64,000 bases of DNA from Aquatica leii (Eukaryota; Arthropoda; Insecta; Coleoptera; Lampyridae): contig CM069432.1 of the NCBI GenBank assembly GCA_035610365.1, positions 74,342,520-74,406,519 on the forward strand, written 5' to 3'. The position numbers and the translations under genes are program-made. This document shows positions 12,991 to 24,285 of the stretch, piece by piece. Each line of letters starts with the position of its first letter. Position 1 is the first letter of the stretch. The notes beneath the pieces were generated by a model. The model was not told the DNA's origin, did not search any database, and saw only the letters and a program-made list of their open reading frames with translations.

Positions 12991-13875
12991 TGTAGTGTAA
13001 ACATATTGACTGCCGTTTTTTTTTACTAAGAAACATATTATGTTTACTTAAAAAGAATAAATCAATATTGACCTTGTGACGATTACTCCGGGTCGGACTG
13101 CTTAGCTGAAATAGAAAGCTAAGAAACGGTACAGTTCTCGGGCGCCAGATTTCTTCGAGGAGTCTACTCTCCTGATAGACGGTGTTGTCTGTGTAACTGC
13201 AGTGAAGACACGGTCAATGTTGCCAGATTTACTGATTTTTCAATATATCTACTAATTTCAACTTATATCTACTGCTCTACTGATTCCAAATATGTTTCTA
13301 TTGATTTTCATATTTTCACGAAGTTAATTTAAATAGACTTAAATTTAATAATGCGTATTAAAAATGTAGACATCAACTAAACATATAATAGTTTGATAGT
13401 AGTTACATAATGAATGTTCATCACTTCATCCGTTAAAAACAATATATGTATAAAACAAACCATAGAAACGTAATCTAAATATATCAACAAAAACATACTT
13501 CAATAATCTTATGGTATTTTATGTCTGCACTATTTTTTTTTCTTCTATGAAATCATGATACTGCGTATTTCAAGTTTATTCAAAATATATGTTTACCCAT
13601 TAAGCACGTACATAATTTCATAATTAAAACCGCTTAATTATTTTTCCTTCAAGTATTCAGTTGGTCATTGACTTCGAGAATTTGCTGTTTGTGGAGAAGC
13701 ATTTAAATTAGTATTATTACTCGTTACTTTTTTTTATATAAAATACTTGATAAGTATAAGTAGGTAACATTAATTATTCATTTTCGTTAGACATGTATTT
13801 GTTTCACAATTTTGCAGTTCGTTCTTCTGCTGAAGATGATGTGATGATGCGAAAAAAATTAAGTACAACCTAGAT
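12991..13875. other. Intergenic stretch with possible left end of the hAT element
   Basis: A short GC-richer block at 13080-13210 is followed at about 13214 by AATGTTGCCAGATTTACTG, which resembles the CA(A/G)TGTTGCCA ends common in insect hAT elements. A weak inverted partner (AGTGCTGTCA on the reverse strand) is seen near 18090-18105. No 8-bp duplication supports this pairing. No coding sequence was recognised. Confidence 0.3.
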
Positions 13876-14132
13876 TATAAAAAAAATGGGAATTGGAAAA
13901 AATTTTTAAAAACTGACTTATACCTGGTAAAAGCAAATTGCATAGATATTATCAAATTTCTGACAAAAACATTAAAATCAATCGCTTCCACGGGGAGATT
14001 AGCGCTTGTCAGGCATCAAGACACTTCTACTCAATAAAATATCTAAATCAAAAAAATCCAATAAACGTTAACCCATATGCCTGCATTGAAAAAACTAACT
14101 AATGTAGAAAAGATGGCAAAAGAATCTGATAT

Positions 14133-14296
14133 GAGATATGGAACGTTCGTAACTCACATTTCGTATCCCACATTTAGTATTCCACATTTCGTCCCCGAGA
14201 AATTTCGTATCCTCGCATTTCGTACCAGGAAAGTTCGTTCCCCACATTTTGTTTGTCTCAGAAATATTTCGAATCATCACGTCTCAAAGGTTTAAA
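14133..14296 (+). repeat. Left TIR of the MULE
   Basis: Reverse-complementary to 16108-16251. It is built from reiterated short units of the form CACATTTCGTAxCC and GAAATTTCGTAxxC. It contains one extra unit of about 17 bp (around 14170-14187, including AGTATTCCACATTT) absent from the right TIR. Confidence 0.85.
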
Positions 14297-14694
14297 ATTT
14301 TAAACAAAAATGGAAATTACAACGCATACCTCCCTATAACAGAATTTTCTGTGCATTCATTATTTCATTCATTATAATGCTATAAGAAGTGTATACATAC
14401 AAAAAATGTACAGGTTTTAAAATTCATAGTTATAACTTATAAGCTATGCCACGTAAAAAATTTATTTTTGGAATTAAGACATTGAATTGGTTTCATTTGC
14501 AATAGGTACATAATTAGGGTACGGTTGATGAGCATAGTTAGTTATCATTAAGTACTACTTAAGTTGAAATGCATTTACAATCGGTAATTAAGTTGTTTTT
14601 GTTAATACTAATTGTGTACTAGTAACTTATATACAAGCAATACAATATAAAAGAAAAAATAGAATAACATGTTATTCATTATCGTCGTGCTCGT

Positions 14695-15739
14695 TGAACG
14701 GCTGTGCTTAAAAAATGACAAAAACGGGCTACATGTAAAAGCAGAGTGCGGACAGAAGTCAAAAAAGGTGTAGTAGTTAAGGCGGTGACAGATCATAGCC
14801 ATGCTGCCGAGGCCCATGCGGACATCGCCGTTTTGCTCCCCCGAAAAAATTCACTTAAGAGAACCATCCGGAATGCTCGAAATAGGGAAAATATGCATAC
14901 TTTCCCTACGCATGTAAAAGACCTCATACTGTCTCAAGTAAGTCAAAGATGCATTCCTATATTTTTGTTTAATTTTTAAAAAAATTTGCTTACTATGACT
15001 GTAAATTTTAGAAGGATAAATAAATTGTTGTTGATGGGGTCAATCAACCATTTCTAATGTGCGATTCAGAAGCTACGCTGCCTGCTAGTCGAATGTTAAT
15101 TTTTTCTACACAATCAAATCTATTGTTCTTGGCAGAAAGCAGAGAGTGGTTTGCTGATAGGACTTTCAGCACTGCTCCTGCTCTTTTTGAACAGATTTAC
15201 ACTCTGCATGTGGTGCGGCATAATGCAATCATTCTTGTAGTGTACGCTCTCCTCCCAAATAAGACACGAGCAACCTACGTTAAGCTTCTTCGAGAACTTA
15301 AGCGTATTCAAGTGGGTTTGCGACTCACTCAGTTGATGACTGACTTTGAACACAGGGCAGGAATTTTCAGAAATCAATAGAAGTGACTGCTTTTTTTATC
15401 TGACTCAGTCTATTTGGAGGAAAGTGCAGGAGCTAGGTTTAAAGGTAAGAAAGGAAATTTTTCACAGCATGATTATGATAAATTTAAATTATTTCTGATG
15501 TTTAGGCTCGTTGCGAGCAAGATTATCAATTTGCTAGTTGGATGCGCATGATTCCGGCATCAGCATTTGTTCGTCCTGAGAACGTGGCCGACGCTTTCGA
15601 AGACTTAACCGAAAACGAAGAATTTCCAGAAGATGCCATCGTAATCGCAAATTACTTTGAAGACACATGCATTGGTCGAACACAACGACGGGGGCGTCAA
15701 AATCCGCGCTTTCCAATTCCGCTGTGGAATATGTACTAA
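14695..15739 (+). pseudogene. MULE transposase with FLYWCH-like N-terminus, one intron
   Basis: The N-terminal part (about 14733-14960) reads CKSRVRTEVKKG...VTDHSHAAEA, the second half of a FLYWCH zinc finger (Cys...HxH). The catalytic part follows: FLAESREWFADRTFSTAP (first Asp) and LYTLHVVRHN from 15126, KTRATYVKLLRELK near 15270, LMTDFEHRAG near 15335 (second Asp), CFFYLTQSIWRKVQELGL near 15390-15441, and NVADAFEDL...IANYFEDTCIGRTQRRG...RFPIPLWNMY ending at 15739. A GT...AG segment at 15445-15506 (62 bp) interrupts the protein exactly between LGLK and ARCEQDYQFA, so it is very likely an intron. A frameshift near 15380-15390 and stops upstream show decay. Confidence 0.85.
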
Positions 15740-16107
15740 CAAACAATTAACGGGCAGCATTGTACTAATAACGATGTCAAAGGGTGGCATAGAAGTTTCC
15801 AGAAAACGTGTGGTTAACTTTTTCTAAACATTTGCCGATTTGTAAAATTCTTGAAATCACAACAAGGGCTTTACAATTATGAATACTTCAATTAATCGCT
15901 GGTAACCCCGAAAATCCACGAAACAAGAAATATGCAGCAATCTTAGTCAGGGTGAACGCGCTTTGCAAAGATATAGACAATCGTGCTGTTATACCGTTTT
16001 TTACGTGGAATCGCTGTGAATTTTAAAACGTGTACATCTTTTGTATGTTTACACTTTGTATAGCATTATAATAAATGAAATAATAAATATTTTTTTTTTT
16101 TTAATCT

Positions 16108-16251
16108 TAAACCTCTGAGACGTGACGATTCGAAATATCCCAGAGATAAAATGTGGACGACGAACTTTTAAGGTACGAAATGCAAGTATACGAAATTTCT
16201 CGGGGACGAAATGTGGGATACGAAATGTGAGGTACGAACTTTCCGCAAACC
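16108..16251 (-). repeat. Right TIR of the MULE
   Basis: Inverted counterpart of 14133-14296, sharing long near-identical blocks such as ACGAAATTTCTCGGGGACGA and GTACGAAATGC. It shows the same reiterated TTCGTA/CCCACATTT units and lacks the extra unit of the left TIR. Confidence 0.85.
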
Positions 16252-17803
16252 ACCTGATATATACCTTGCTGCTTTTGTAAGTGAACATAATTTATTTATA
16301 ATTTAATGGATCATATGCCAAAACTATTAAAAAAGTTTGTTGAGATTTACAAATGGCCAAACATATACCGTGTGGCCGAACAAAATGTTCGTTCATAGTA
16401 AGAAATTTAATCGGAAAAAAAATGAAACTAAAATTTGTAAAATTTTGCAAATTTTTAAATTTTCTTTAATTATTGACAACTCTACGGACAAGGGATGTAC
16501 AAAACATTTGTCTTTGGTTCGCAGATATTATAATAAAAGGTGCTTTATTTTTAATGTAAGTTTTCCAACATAAAAAATTTACATTTTAGGATCTATGACA
16601 GTTTTCACGCTTTACTGCCACTTAAAGAAGCAAATTCGGTGGTTTTTTACAACAAAGTGACAAGTTTTTTTACCAATAAGAATATACCATTGCAAAAAAA
16701 TCTTTTTGGTTTTGCATCAGATGGAGCGAGCATAATGGTTCGGAAACATAATTATGTATTTTCCATAGTATGCATTTATGTGCATCTAATGCATGTTTAA
16801 AACTACCTAGAGGTATAGAAGATCTTGCTTGCGGCGTATATAACTATTTTTCTGTAGTCCAAAAAGAATTTAAACTTTTAAATATTTTCAAATTTCTGCA
16901 AATACTGAAATCCATAAAATTCTTCATCCTGCGCAGAGTAGATTCTTTCTTGGAAAACGTGGTCGTTAGACTTTTAGAATAGTATGTTGCTTTAATTTTA
17001 TTTTTTACAAACGTTTGTTCTGATGATCATATTTTGGCGTCACATGGCATTTTAAAAAAATTAAAAGATCTAAACCTTTTTTGCAATTTTTGAAATTTGC
17101 ATTGCAGTTTTTCATACATATGAATCGAGAAATGCAGTCTGAAAAACCCAAAATTCACCTTTTGTATGACAATATATCTTCAATTTTTAAATCTATCTAT
17201 TTGAATGTTTTATTAAAAGAGATATTCTTCAAACTGTCACTCTGCATCAAATAAACTATAAAGACCCATATAATTATGTCACTTTGGAAAATCTTGGTGA
17301 AAAGTAACCAAAACTACAGAACTTTTAAGAAGAAAAAAGATTTATATTTTAGGAACTCGCTGTTTAGCGTTTTTTGATGAAGGAAGTCAAATTACTCATC
17401 GTTTTAGTTTTGGAAATCAAGTTTTATTAAAATTAAATTTTATCAATCCAGTCAACGTTATAATAAGAACAATCAACTTCGTTGCAACCCTAGTAAAATA
17501 TTTTCCAAATATAATTGAAGAAAATAAGTTACGAGACATTAACAACGAGTGGCGACTTTTAAAGAATACAAACGTAAGCATTGATACGTCAAAAACGATT
17601 ACTAAATTTTGAACAAAAGTGAATGGTTTAACTTATGCAGATAGCAAGCCTATGTTTGCTGTTCTTTGCCATTTTGTGTTTTGTATGCCACACTCGTCAG
17701 CTAATGTAGAACGTATATTTTTAGACGTCAACTTGATGAAAACTTCTCAGAGAAATGAAAGGCATTTACATATAAAAAATTATGAAATCATGAGTAAATA
17801 ATT

Positions 17804-18184
17804 GCTTTTCGGTTCTTAGAACTAAGGAAGAATTATCTAATTTATTTAGTAATTTTTATTTGTTTATTACGTATTCCAACTTTATTTAGATTTTAAATGC
17901 TTTTTTTATTATTTTTTCAAATACATACAGGGGTATATAGTCATTTATATATGTACTAATTCACTAGTTTGAATGGTATTGTTGCGTTAATTTAAATAAA
18001 CCGTAATGAACTACACTTTATAAAAATTGCGTTTTTATTTATTTTTTTTGTGTACAAAAATTAAGTATGTATACTGATTTCTACTGAATTTTGACAGCAC
18101 TCTCAACTGATATACTTTAAATCCATCTGTCTAGGGCTTCAAACGTTCCTAAAAGCGGAACTAGGAGACGGAAATAAAAGACAA
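17804..18184. other. Short AT-rich stretch between hAT and Jockey elements
   Basis: No coding sequence. It probably includes the 3' untranslated part and right end of the hAT element (candidate end near 18105). Confidence 0.35.
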
Positions 18185-18599
18185 CAGTAAACATAACAAC
18201 TTTATTTTATTCTTTAAAAAAACAGTAATGGTACGGTAGTTGTGGCGAGCGGAAGCGGCAAAAACAAACACCAAGCAAGCGTGAAATGAACTATATAAAC
18301 AATGACTAGTAGGCGTGCGTTTGGCAAGCGGCAACGTCGGTGACCAAGCAAACATGCAGAAACGGTATTAACCTCTGTCGAATCGGTGGAAAGACATATT
18401 CGGGTTCGGTAAAAAGACGTGGCTTAGAGTGGAATCAGTAGCTGTACAAAAATCGCTTAACATGCTGCTGGAAACTAGCGTTGACGGCGTGTTACGCAGG
18501 CTAAAGCCCGACATTACAAACACGACGCCCGGTAAGAAGGGTTAGGGAAGAGTAGACGAGGAGCGGTATCTCTCGGGGGTTCGGTTAATATAATTAACG

Positions 18600-21170
18600 C
18601 GGCCTAGCTTTGGTTCAACTGGTTTCTCTCGGACCTCGGACTCAATCTGCAATCTTCGGGATGTCGAGTTTTTGATGGAGCCGGTCTGTTTGGACGAATC
18701 AGGGAGCGTCTGTAATCATTCTGACGTTCTTGTTTTGAATGATTTGGATCCTGGTGGTGTAAGTTTTTGCAGCGTAAAACCATGCTACGTATGTCGTAGA
18801 TGGGCGGATGATCGTCTTATAGATGAGTAGTTTGTTATCGATGTTGAGGCGGTTGTTGCGGCACAGCATCAGATATAACTTAACCAGTAGGCCGTTCAAA
18901 GAGGCGAGCTTCTGGGTGATGAGGGATTCCTATAGCAATTTCTTGTCTAGAGTAAGGCCAAGATATTTGATCTCGTCCACCCAGGGGACGTCGTTGCCTT
19001 TGATGTAGTGGCGGCTTGTAGATTCGATGTTCCTTCTATTGAAGAGGACGGCGGCGCTTTTCATTGGATTGATTTTTATTCGCCAGTCGTGGTACCAGTT
19101 GTCTAGCGAGGTGAAAGCCATTTGAAGCTTTCTCTCAGCTTAAGCGGGCGAGTGGGATGTTGCCAAAACAGCAGCGTCGTCGGCATAGAAAGTGTATGTG
19201 AATCCGTCGATTTTTGTAACCTCTGCGGTGAAGATGTTGTATAGAAATAGAGATAGCGTCGATTCTTGAAGAACGCCGGTTTCTATGTGACGTAGATTGT
19301 ATTTGGCGGTGCAAAGCTTGGTCGCAAACAAACGTCGATTGAGAAAGGAGCCGATGAGTTCAGCCATGGGAATGTTAATGCTGAGACGGTGCATCTTGCA
19401 GAGCAAGCCGCAAGGCCAGATCTTGTCGAACGTCTTCTCGATGTCGAGAAAAACGCCGCCGGTGACCTTGCGGTAGTTGAAGCCGTTGGTGATCTGCTCC
19501 ATGACGCTGAGGGCTTGGTGGACCGTGTGAAAACCGAACTATTTTTAGGGAATGATTTGGTTGATATCAACCTGTTCCTGTAAGCGGATGAGGATTATTC
19601 TGTCTAATAACTTACCAAGCCTCGGAAGTAAGCTAATTAGACGGTAGTTTTGCGGCATGACGTGATCTTTTCCAGGTTTAAGAATGACTATGAAGTTTGC
19701 GGTTATCCGTTGATGTTGAAAGTGTCGGAGTCTTAGGAAAACGTTGAAAATTGCGGTTAAGGTGGCTATACCTTTTTTAGGAAGAAGTTTGATTGCTTTG
19801 TTGGGAATGCCGTCGTTTCCGGGAGATTTGCGCGGTTTGAGATTTTTGATTTCCGCTTCGAATTCTTTGGGAGAGGTGTGCTTGATAAGCTCGTTTGGGT
19901 TTACTGTCAGGATGCTTTTGCCTTGCGGTGGATGGCGTTTGTGCAAAGGAAGTCTTTGTCGTTTGGATGGTTTACTCTGAATTGGAGTTCGAGCGTGTAG
20001 GTAAAAGTTTTGGCTTTGTTTAAATTTGTGTAGACCAAACCTCGGGAGCCGTGAATAGCGGGCATGGGGGGATTGTTCCTGTTTTTAGAGATGTTGCTCA
20101 TTTGCCAGACGCTGTGCTCTTGTGAATTTAGCGACTAAAGTTTGTCATTGAAAAGAAGATTGCGATGTTGCTCGATCTGAATTCGTATAAGGGTTAGAAC
20201 TGCGTTAAAAATTCTTTTATCGTTTAGGTAGCAAATGCGTTGCCATCTGCGTCTTAGACGGTTTTTCTCAATGATCTGGTCACAAATCTAAAGTGGAAGT
20301 TGGAGCGAATCGGACTTGATTTTAGTAATACTTTTTGTGGCTTTTGAGATGCAAGGTCTGTGAAACTGTCAACCGCGACTTGAGGTTGGGCGATGTTATC
20401 GATGACCGGGACTTGTGTGAAAAGTTTGTTGGCCTCGAATTGGAAAAATTGCCACACGGTGATGTTCATTTCGAACTGAAGATGATCGTTTTCTGCTTAA
20501 TCACCGAGTTGTAAGAGCACGGACTCGTAGTCGGAACTAAGGTCGGAAACGGTAGTTAAATCGTAAAGTAGCCTGATGTTATTGAAAATGGTTATGTCAA
20601 TGACGTCGGGGAGTCTGTTGTGAGGATGGATGGTGGGTTCATAAGGTCCGTCTACGACAAAATTTTGGATGCTGGGGAGGTCCTGCAAGAGTCGACCGTT
20701 GCGGTTCGATCTACTGCTGTGCCAGTCTGGATGTTCTGCGTTAAAGTCTCCTGCGAGAATTGTGGAAATCTTAGCGTTAAAAATCGCGTCTAAATCTGCG
20801 GGTATGACGTCTTTGGTGGGTGGGATGTAGACAGCGCAGAGAACAATGTTTCCGTTGGCTGCCGTGTTAATGACGATTTGGGTTGCTTCTAGATTCTGAA
20901 GTTGTGGCGTTGGATTGTGGTAGTGGGAGATAGACCGTTTGACGTAAACGGGCGTACCTCTTCCGCGACCTGTGGTTCGGTTGGTATTGTATTTCGAATA
21001 ATTGGGAATGTTTGGATTGTCGCAGTTCCGAAGATGAGTTTCGGAAACAAGAGCGACGTCTATGTTACGGCAGTAGAAAAAACCTTAAAGTTCAAGTTTT
21101 TTATTAAGGAAACCGTTGGCGTTTCAGATCGCAATGAGGAGGGAGTTTGGTTTTCTTCATGGTGCTACCA
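18600..21170 (-). pseudogene. Jockey-type ORF2: APE endonuclease and reverse transcriptase
   Basis: ORF2 begins near 21165 with a LLIAI*NANG block, where the tryptophan of the usual xIxxWNANG motif is replaced by TGA. Then come NIDVALVSETHL (about 21040-21070, endonuclease catalytic region), AVYIPPT, ILAGDFNAEHPDWHS (near 20710-20760) and LPDVIDITIF with LSSDYESVLLQLG ending at 20497. The RT part shows PGNDGIPNKAIKLLP (about 19800-19840), VFLDIEKTFDKIW (near 19435), a mutated GVLQESTLSLFLYNIF in place of GVPQGSVLSPxLYN (about 19230-19270) and an intact YADD near 19170. A C-terminal RNNRLNIDNKLLIYKTIIRP block lies near 18800-18860. Stops, frameshifts and the damaged RT motif make it inactive. 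Confidence 0.85.
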
Positions 21171-21229
21171 TTACTGTTTGGGTACCTTGACATCCTCTCG
21201 CGGAGTGGCCAAAGCGCTGGCAGTCGGCG

Positions 21230-21530
21230 CGACTGCGGCAGTAGGCTCAGTACGTCTAGATTTTGCCGGGGTTTACTTCTGTTCCGGGCTAGGCGTCAGA
21301 ATGTTTGGAGTCTCATTACGGGATGTAGTCGCAGGCGACGGTTGCTTTTTTTTCTTCTTCTTCGGTTCGAGTGCCGGGAGGGCGTCAAGAAGGCGATTCA
21401 GCTTCTTCGTCATCTCGGCGAGCTGGTAACGGAACTGGCGGTTTTCTTTAGTGAACGTCCTCACTTGCTTCTGGAGAAACTCCATCTTCGTAGTGGTGGC
21501 GGCGGTTGCAACGTTGGTTCAATCATGCTA
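21230..21530 (-). pseudogene. Jockey-type ORF1 (gag-like) C-terminal fragment
   Basis: A 70-codon minus-strand frame (21485-21273) gives a short heptad-like helix (LQKQVRTFTKENRQFRYQL) followed by a lysine cluster (PKKKKKKQ) and a proline/threonine-rich tail. Its place, immediately 5' of ORF2 and in the same orientation, fits the C-terminus of a Jockey ORF1 whose zinc knuckles would lie upstream and are lost by truncation. The low-complexity makeup means the assignment rests on position. Confidence 0.5.
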
Positions 21531-21545
21531 AGAAAGCATAATTGA

Positions 21546-22420
21546 ATCAATCTCAAAAATTTTTTTACAAAAGTCTTATAAAAGACTGTACTGAAATAAA
21601 ATTGCTTAACTTAACTTAAAACACATGGACCAATCAAAATTCAGCAGTTTAAACGGCGGCTTAAGTATATTAAATACACACGCACCGCCGAGTAAAACAC
21701 TTAGATGTTTCCACCGCTTCAACCGCAACGTCCCACTTCCTGCGCAGAGCTGCCCTAGCACTCTAGACCGCCTGCGGGTATCTGCAAAGGTTTAAAAAAA
21801 GCAGCCCGACAACCGCAAATCATTCTACTTTGGGGATCAGCACTGGATTAAGACACCTTTCCCTTAATGGGCGGCAAAGTCTGGCCGTCCGACACTTAAC
21901 TTTAATGGCAGTGTACAGAGAGACTCCTGGGAGTAGACAGATTGAGGCCTCGTACCTGCATCGCACCTCCGCGCATCACCGCCAAGAGTAAGCGTATTGA
22001 GGCTTGACCATTTCCATATCGTTTCGTTCTTGTATATATATTATATTATTAGTATTGTACATATTGCGTTTGTAAATATATTATTAAACCACGTTAGTGT
22101 GTTATACGTGTTTGTTCTACCTCGCGTCTTGTAGTTACCACCGCCGTATTGCGACGCAACATAAACACTCGCGACTGGCAACCACTGCTTTCCGACGCCG
22201 TTTCCAATATTAACCACCCCGGTAACATAGAATGATTCCGCTTTACAGCGTAAGATCCGCAAAAGCTCGACTGTTCGAAACGAGTGCAGTCAGTCGAATA
22301 AACTGAAGTTGTGCCGTTGGAGCCTCGGTTTTATTGCGGCAGGTCCGAAGAGGGAGAACGATTTTAAGCGGGGATAGCGCGAGCTTTGATGCGCGTTCGG
22401 TACTCGGTGGAATTTCTTTC
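21546..22420. other. GC-richer non-coding stretch, LTR-like remnants
   Basis: No protein was recognised. The sequence from about 21905 (TGTACAGAGAGACTCC) through TATATATTATATTATTAG to a GC-rich block at 22110-22230 has the layout of an LTR (TATA-like box, AT-rich core, GC-rich 3' part). An AATAAA near 22298 precedes another GC-rich block. No second LTR copy or target duplication was found, so a solo LTR is only a possibility. Confidence 0.25.
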
Positions 22421-23356
22421 GATTATTTATTTACAAACAGAAGACGAGTAATTAGCACAATCCTAATTACAATAAAATAAATCAGTCTTAATAGTAACAA
22501 TAAATCGCGGTTCGTTAATATAAAAGAAGTAATATTAAAAATACCAATAAATAGCACTCGATAATGCAAAAGTAAAATAAAATAAATGGATTCGGTTCAT
22601 AAATACACGTCTAAACTACCATTTAAACTAGCAACATTTCCTTGCATCCTGATATTATGAAATACCCTGTATAGTTAAAAGAAATTTTAAAATGTAAAAC
22701 CTTAAGATCCTTCTAACTTTTATAAATATTTTTTTTATATTTTGTATAATAAGGAAGATATTTTATTTTGAAACATAATTAGCTCACCTGTAACACCTTA
22801 CTTAGGAGTTAAAGAAAATGTGATAGATTATCACTGTACAATTGACCGAATTTGGTATGACCCGCACTCAATCGGAAAATAGGGTGGGTGAGTTGTCAAA
22901 TTATATAAAACAATAAATAAATAAATGGGCGTCAGGTAAATTGTATACCATACCTAGAAAATTCAAGAGCTCTAACTTACCAAGAGCTAACCGTAAGTCA
23001 AAAGTTGCAAAATACAAGTAATAAAACTAGCACAGTTGAAACACCATGTATTTATATTTATTCTTACAAAACATAAATATGTACACAAAAAAAATAAGTA
23101 ACAACCGTTGGGTATGCAATTATTTAAATGGTACCATAAAAAATTAGAAATAGCTTTCTATTTAAGCAGCTTAAATGTCGGCATACATAGTTTTATAATG
23201 ACAATAAAAATTATCGTACGTCTTTTAAAACATGCTTACCTCAACTAATTAATATAAACAAAATTGAATAACGCGTTCAAATATTGAAACAGAATGTTTG
23301 TGCATTACTCTAACTTAATTATAATTATTAATTGTAACATATTGTTACCATCAAAC
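22421..23356. other. AT-rich stretch with interrupted repeat
   Basis: No genes. The block at 22737-22780 is the left part of a repeat that is contiguous at 12855-12990 and resumes here at about 24287, implying inserted DNA between about 22780 and 24287. Confidence 0.4.
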
Positions 23357-24285
23357 AAAACAAAATAAATAACACAATAATTATAAGTGTTTAGTATTTG
23401 ATCCAATTTAATAAATGTAGAGGTACTTGCGTATATGTGACCTTTACCAGGTGTTCGGTAAGATAAGCAAATGCTCGAGTTTTCAAAGAAAGTCCAATAC
23501 GTACCAAAAATAATTCTACTAGAACAAAACAAAAAAACGTAGTAGGATCTAACCAGGGAACCCTAAAACCAAAATAAAACTAAGAAAGAAACAAAACTAA
23601 ACGAATGCACGTGCAAATAACGGTGTGCTGTTCGATTTCAAAACCTTATTTAATTCAATTAAACTAAAGAAAATAAAGCCATAAATACCTTTTGTAATAA
23701 AAAGAGTTTCGGGAAACATAAAATCCAATTAGCAATGTAAAGCGCTGAACAATAATTACTGCAACCAAATCGATTTCATGAATTATGATCGGCTAGATAG
23801 CGACAAGCAAAGGAGTTCAAAGTTAATTACCAAACCTCCTAATTTGCTTTTAATTCTACCAAAATGGGTATATCCACTAATAAAAGTGCGAGTAAACCAA
23901 AACTACGATGTCCCAAAATGGCGATTGACCAGAAAGTGATTTAAACAACAATATTTAAAACAAAAAAAAATAATGGGGAATAAATTGTTTGTCATGGAAA
24001 CCGTTTTACATTTAAAATATCAAGTGCCCAGAAACAAAAAAAAATCTTCAATTATCAACACAACTAGTTCATATCTATACATTTTATAGCATCAGAATAA
24101 CAAAAAAAAACATAGACTAAAAATCAAACGGCAAACAAGATAGGTAATTAAACTTTTAAAATAGTTCAAATATTATGTTCTTCATTTGGTCACTATATGA
24201 CGTTGTATTCGATTATATGAAATTGAATAAATAGGAGCGTAGCTAACAAAATTTTAGAACGTTACACACCCTGTATACTAAATAC
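23357..24285 (+). repeat. Dispersed repeat A, inverted partner at 49520-50457
   Basis: Reverse complement of 49520-50457 over about 930 bp. Matching landmarks include TTTAGTATTTGATCCAATTT (23391-23410), ATGTGACCTTYACCAGGTGTTCGG, AAAGAAAGTCCAATACGTAC-type blocks, GGGACAT/ATGTCCC context, and TCACTAxATGACGT near 24190. No reading frame is conserved between copies. The inner boundary reads TAACAAAATTTTAGAACGTT in both. The element class is unknown; loss of similarity at both ends is abrupt, as for a transposable element. Confidence 0.8.

Larger units (their letters stand above)
14133..16251 (+). mobile_element. Mutator-like element (MULE) with long terminal inverted repeats
   Basis: Terminal inverted repeats of about 145-165 bp flank a transposase of the MULE/FLYWCH type. 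The host sequence CTGATAT is present on both sides (14126-14132 and 16254-16260), extendable to 9 bp with mismatches (ATCTGATAT and ACCTGATAT). MULEs make 8-11 bp duplications, so this fits. Removing the element and one duplication restores the hAT transposase frame, which proves the order of insertion and fixes the ends to within 2-3 bp. Confidence 0.88.
13876..17803 (+). pseudogene. hAT-superfamily transposase remnant, split by a Mutator-like element
   Basis: The + strand encodes a BED-type DNA-binding remnant near 13880-14050. After the Mutator-like element is skipped, AKESD (ending 14132) continues in frame as IYLAAFVSEHNL (from 16258), the helical linker of hAT transposases. Further landmarks are FSLIIDNSTDKG (about 16460-16500, containing the first catalytic Asp of the DEST/DNST block), a SDGAS-like block near 16715-16735, LPRGIEDLA (about 16805-16830) and the C-terminal dimerisation block FCMPHSSANVERIF (about 17680-17720). 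Multiple stops and frameshifts show it is dead. The stop near 17800 fits the usual end of these proteins. Confidence 0.85.
18185..21545 (-). mobile_element. Jockey-type non-LTR retrotransposon, 5' truncated
   Basis: The minus strand carries the tail of an ORF1, a near full-length ORF2 (endonuclease plus RT) and a 3' region with an AATAAA (reverse complement of TTTATT near 18200), after which similarity to coding ends. The start lies within ORF1 near 21530-21545, so the copy is 5' truncated, the usual outcome of incomplete target-primed reverse transcription. The segment is clearly more GC-rich than its surroundings. No target duplication was identified. Confidence 0.8.

Noticed and set aside
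13135-13160. TGGCGCC on the minus strand resembling a tRNA-Lys primer-binding site
   Set aside because: No LTR end immediately precedes it and no element could be delimited around it.
20902-21545. + strand frames of 132 and 175 codons
   Set aside because: Antisense to the Jockey endonuclease and ORF1 tail, which show clear family motifs on the minus strand.
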